Origin: Anabas testudineus
Taxonomy: Eukaryota > Chordata > Actinopteri > Anabantiformes > Anabantidae
Length of the DNA: 64,000 bases
Direction of reading: 5' to 3'
Assembly (NCBI RefSeq): GCF_900324465.2
Contig: NC_046618.1
Coordinates: 11,343,063-11,407,062, forward strand
The stretch's first letter is position 1, and each line of letters begins with the position of its first letter. This document shows positions 60,257 through 64,000 of the stretch, in pieces. The position numbers and the translations under genes are program-made. The notes below the pieces were generated by a model. It ran no database searches and was not told the origin of the DNA. It worked only from the letters and a program-made list of their open reading frames with translations.

Positions 60257-63200
60257 TTAGGCAGGGGTGGAGCTCTTCTCACTGGCCAAACTGGGTTTAG
60301 GGTCTGGTCTGTGGGGTTTGTGCTGAGGGCTGCTGCGAAGGTTATCGTCCATCTACAGTACAGAGTATAAAAATGAGTCAGATGACACACGAGAGGGGGA
60401 AATAAGATGATCGTGATTTAGTAAGCAGCACTACAAACTTCAACTAGAGTTCGACAAAACATCCATGCACAGAAGAAGGAGAAAAAGAAAGAAAAAGCAC
60501 CTTCTCTATCAAGTTGGACTCTTTGTTTACAAGCTGAGTTAGTTTCTGCAGGTTTGCGTCCATTGTTTCCTGAACAGGTGGGGGAGGACCTGGAGAGGAA
60601 GAAATGAAGGGGCACAGAGGAAGAAAAAGGAAGATGAGGAGAGTTAATTCTGAAAAGTGTTTAGTAAACAAATAAAGTTAATACTGTACAAAGAGCAAAC
60701 ATGCAGTGAAAAGATAGATCAGAGAAGAAAGAAACGTTAGCTGATGTTAGTTAGTGGTTTGCTTGGTTGCAAGTATAAACTTTCCTTTAAATCTGTGTGT
60801 TAATTTTACCAAAATAAACACCCAACAATATTTCCAGTGTGTGCAGCAATATCTTACAAGGGTGGTCTGAGCTGAAGTAGACTGCGAGGATGGTGTCACA
60901 GAGGCGTGTGAGGTTATCCAGCTGTCTGAGGTGGCTCTGCAGAGGACTGCTGGGAAGATTGGCTTTGTCGAGTGGAGCCAGATAACCAAACACAAAGGCA
61001 TCCAGGCTGGCTGGCCTACAATCAGAAACATATATAATATATACACGAACTAATTCAGGCATGCACAAGCAATATTGGGGTATTAGACATAAATATCAAA
61101 CATATATCATTTACATTATCATAGTTCTTTACAAATTCTGAATTACAATGGACTATTTTGTCAAACACTGCCAAGGACTCTCTAAGTCTGTTTTCTACTG
61201 GAATTATTTTTCAAATACACTTCAGAAGATTTGTTACCTAAACAGACAATATCTCTATGTGTCCTGTGCTGAATTTTCTGTTTTCCATTAGCTGTGATAT
61301 ACTCTATATGGTTCCTTAAACTAACATTTAACTCAGCAAATGAAGAACTCACGAGTTTCCAAAAAAGTAGTTTGCTGTTCCCAGTCTGTAGGAGAGGAGA
61401 TTCAGGCACTCTTTAGCGTCACTGTAAATCTGAGGCAGCGAGAATGAGAAGGATTAACACACCTTTCCAAATATAATCACACGGAGTGGACAGATGCATA
61501 GGACTGATCAGTAGTTACCTTTCCCTCCACCTCAGTGATTCTGTGTAGTGGTGCCTCTCCTTTTGTTAGAAGGATATGGGAGAGGGCGTTGTTGGCATGG
61601 CAACTAGGAACAAGAAAATTAAGAGGGAACGGCGAACGTGAAGCAAACCATGGCCGTGTCAGATTGGCGTAGTTTTCTGCATCCACCCAGAAAGTGTGCA
61701 ACTGTGGGGAACAAAACACCACTCTAATCATTTACAAAGACACACTTAGTACATCCTTAGAACAAGCAGAAGAGAGATGGGGTTACTAGAGCTGGTCGCA
61801 GTTTCTCTTCAAGCAGAGCGATGTAGGCCATAGTGTCTGCCCCTTGTCTGGCTGTCAGCTCATAGTCTGCATTAAACCTCTGAAAAAAACATATGAAACA
61901 TCAAAGATATTAGAGTAGATCCAGTAATTTTGCTCAGTGAGTTTGCGGACATAATTAACAGGTGGTGGACTGAGCAGCCTCAGCATCATACCTGCTTCCT
62001 CAGGAAGTTGAGAATGCGTGGTGGTTCTTGAACTGTAGTGTCTCCACAAACCAACTCTGGGACGGTCGCTGCAGGTTGAACAGCAGGGATGTACACAGTT
62101 TAATACAAAGGTAACGTTATCTGTGACTGGTAATATATCTTCATGTTATTAGTGTGTCTAATGTGGTTTATTTTTAAGATGGAAGCATAAAATGTTTTAT
62201 ACAGATATATTTCCAGACATGTTACATGTTAACCACATATATGTATATGAAGCAACCCCCTAGTCATGTCCCAGGTATAATGTTATGAATTTATAACAAC
62301 GCACCTGTTAGAGTTTTCCATGTCCAGTCTATTGGAGAAACTGTGACTTTTGCTCCAGAAAACTTGGCGTATGCCTAAAAGAAAAACAACAGGAAGTCAG
62401 GAATCAGTAAAAAGAGAAAGAAGAGAAAGTTAGTTTTAGATGTTACAATAAAACTACTGATTCAAACGCTAATTCACTGCAGAATACAATTGTCAGCCAC
62501 AAACTTCCAGAGCGGCATATAGCAGCAGTTAAGGACTTAAATCAAGGTTATGTTTTGTATTATTATATCAGATTCTCAATAAAGCCGAATCCACACTTCA
62601 ATCAGGGGGAATCAGGCACTGACTTTAAAAGCATTTCACACAAAGGACCAGTCGGAGTACACTGCGGATTTAATAAAAGAAAGAAATAAAGGCAAAGACA
62701 TAAGTGTTTAGCTAAATCATTTAGCACTGCAACTAAAGCTCTGGGAATATTCTCAGTGATTTAGGTCGTGGTTATCCATGTTATCAGTATCCTGTTGATA
62801 CTGAACAGCAATGTTGGGACACTGTAACGAAAAAATATTTTCATTAATTCTATGAATAATTTGTCTATTTTCTAACAGTTTATGGCATAAAATGTATTCA
62901 CCCAGCTCAAGAGTCCAAAGTAATGTCTTCAGATATCTTCTTTTATCAAACTAACCCACTAACACCAAAACACTTCCAGTTTAACATGACATAAAAGAGG
63001 ATAAGAAAAAAACAGCAAATGCTCACAGTGAAAAGAAAACGGAAAAAGGTTTTTGGTACGAAAAATAACAAAACTTACGTTTATGTTGTTCAGATATTAT
63101 TAAGATGAGCCGTTTCTGCTAAAAAAAAAATCATTTAACTTGTCTGCTTTAATATTTTAATATTAAGTTTTGTTTTGGGTCAGAAAATGAGTCAAGGTGT

Positions 63201-63768
63201 CCCCTTGTGGCGAGAGTTGTAACTGCATGGGCTGAGAAACATCAAGCTACACAGGCAGCAAACAGCCGGAGATTTATTTCTTACTAATAAATGTTTTATT
63301 ACCTCAGAGTCTGCAGCAAAAGAGAGAGAAAAATATCAAGCTAGTTTAAATCGGACGCTCTGCAAGCTGACCTTGAAGGCACCGATGGTTGTTAGCAATG
63401 AGAATAACTTCTGACAGGTGGCCACAGCAGCAGGACAGGCCGTGCAGTCAGCACAGTTGTTATTTCTACAGCTGTAACATCACGTAATATCAATAAATAT
63501 ATATTTTCCTTCCTGCACATCGATGCAGCTGTCAAGCAGCACAGCAGAAGTTAGCCTATATTAGCATGAAAGCTAACCAGAAATACAGAGATACAGGACG
63601 CAGAGAAAACCGGAAGAAGACACGCGCTGTCTTAAAAACAGGACAGTTTGTGTTGACCGTATTTTCACTAACAACATGTAACATTACCAGAACTATGAGA
63701 GACTCGGTGTGGACAGAAGGTAAACCCCAGTCTCCTCCCCAGCATCTCAGCTCCATGGCAGCCGCCAT
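60257..63768 (-). CDS. mtx3: MTX3, metaxin 3 (mitochondrial outer-membrane import/SAM-associated)
   Basis: Nine exons on the minus strand are 63688-63768, 62305-62374, 61992-62068, 61787-61879, 61519-61701, 61353-61429, 60858-61015, 60501-60589 and 60257-60352. They join in phase to 924 nt, or 307 residues. The start [20 protein letters not shown] is the metaxin opening. The N-terminal thioredoxin-like half ends [11 protein letters not shown] and [19 protein letters not shown]. The GST-C-like half has [31 protein letters not shown] and [14 protein letters not shown], and the tail has [20 protein letters not shown]. Unlike MTX1, no C-terminal membrane helix is present. Metaxins help assemble beta-barrel proteins in the mitochondrial outer membrane; the role of MTX3 itself is less well known. 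The C-terminal tail after exon 8 is short and proline-rich. Confidence 0.95.
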
Positions 63769-63799
63769 GTTGGATTCATGGACGGAGCCGGTGACGTCA
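63759..63799 (-). promoter_or_regulatory. mtx3: mtx3 promoter elements: YY1-like site at the ATG and a CRE
   Basis: On the minus strand AACATGGCGGC overlaps the start codon and fits the YY1 consensus AANATGGCGGC. A perfect TGACGTCA lies at 63792-63799, 24 bp upstream of the ATG. The setting is CpG-rich without a TATA box, as is usual for a housekeeping mitochondrial gene. Confidence 0.55.
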
Positions 63800-64000
63800 C
63801 GGGGCACCTGTGACACCACAGCTTGCCGAGATGATGTTTTCTACATTTGAACTGACGCAGTAATGACGTGGACATGTTTGATTCATGTCATTCAAAAACT
63901 CAAACGGTTTGTGCCTAATTAACTAATTAACGCTTTGGTGAGCATGTTAAAATGATGGTTTATTAATATAAATAATAAGCACAACCTCTTTTGATGGGTC
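63800..64000. other. Upstream flank of mtx3
   Basis: AT-rich DNA beyond the mtx3 promoter. Nothing recognised to the window end. Confidence 0.5.

Overview
The window is nuclear DNA from a ray-finned fish, most likely a percomorph-type teleost. It has compact spliced protein genes with GT-AG introns, abundant dinucleotide microsatellites, and worn fragments of a LINE and a Tc1/mariner element of kinds common in fish genomes. The species call is an inference. Gene names come from reading the conceptual exon translations and recalling the vertebrate families; no database search was possible.

Layout from left to right. (1) 9-1726, minus: dimt1, the 18S rRNA dimethyladenosine transferase, cut off at its 3' end by the window edge. 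(2) 2008-3671, minus, directly behind it: cenph, an inner kinetochore protein, with a probable non-coding first exon near 4235. (3) 5253-6720: two tRNA-Gln genes (CUG and UUG), a LINE 3' fragment and a broken Tc1/mariner transposase. A third tRNA-Gln (CUG) lies antisense in a jmy intron. (4) 8816-18320, plus: jmy, an actin nucleator with three WH2 motifs, with a 3' UTR to about 20.9 kb. (5) 23449-38838, minus, tail to tail with jmy: homer1, a postsynaptic scaffold. A read-through of its exon 5 would encode the short Homer1a form. (6) 41285-45355, plus, head to head with homer1: tent2 (papd4/gld2), a cytoplasmic poly(A) polymerase. (7) 47109-56565, plus: cmya5 (myospryn), a muscle scaffold ending in B-box, coiled coil, two FN3 domains and SPRY. 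(8) 60257-63768, minus, tail to tail with cmya5: mtx3 (metaxin 3).

The order jmy-homer1-tent2-cmya5-mtx3 is the order I recall for the human 5q14.1 block. dimt1 and cenph also lie on human 5q, so the window looks like an ancient linkage group with a local rearrangement on the left. The genes do not form a pathway; each is an ordinary host gene with its own promoter.

I found no undescribed system. The points most worth a second look are regulatory: the homer1a read-through tail; the CA repeats flanking both sides of homer1 exon 3; the overlapping upstream ORF in tent2; the CRE and YY1-like elements at promoters; repeated short motifs in cmya5; and the tRNA-Gln cluster. No viral fossil or toxin gene was seen.
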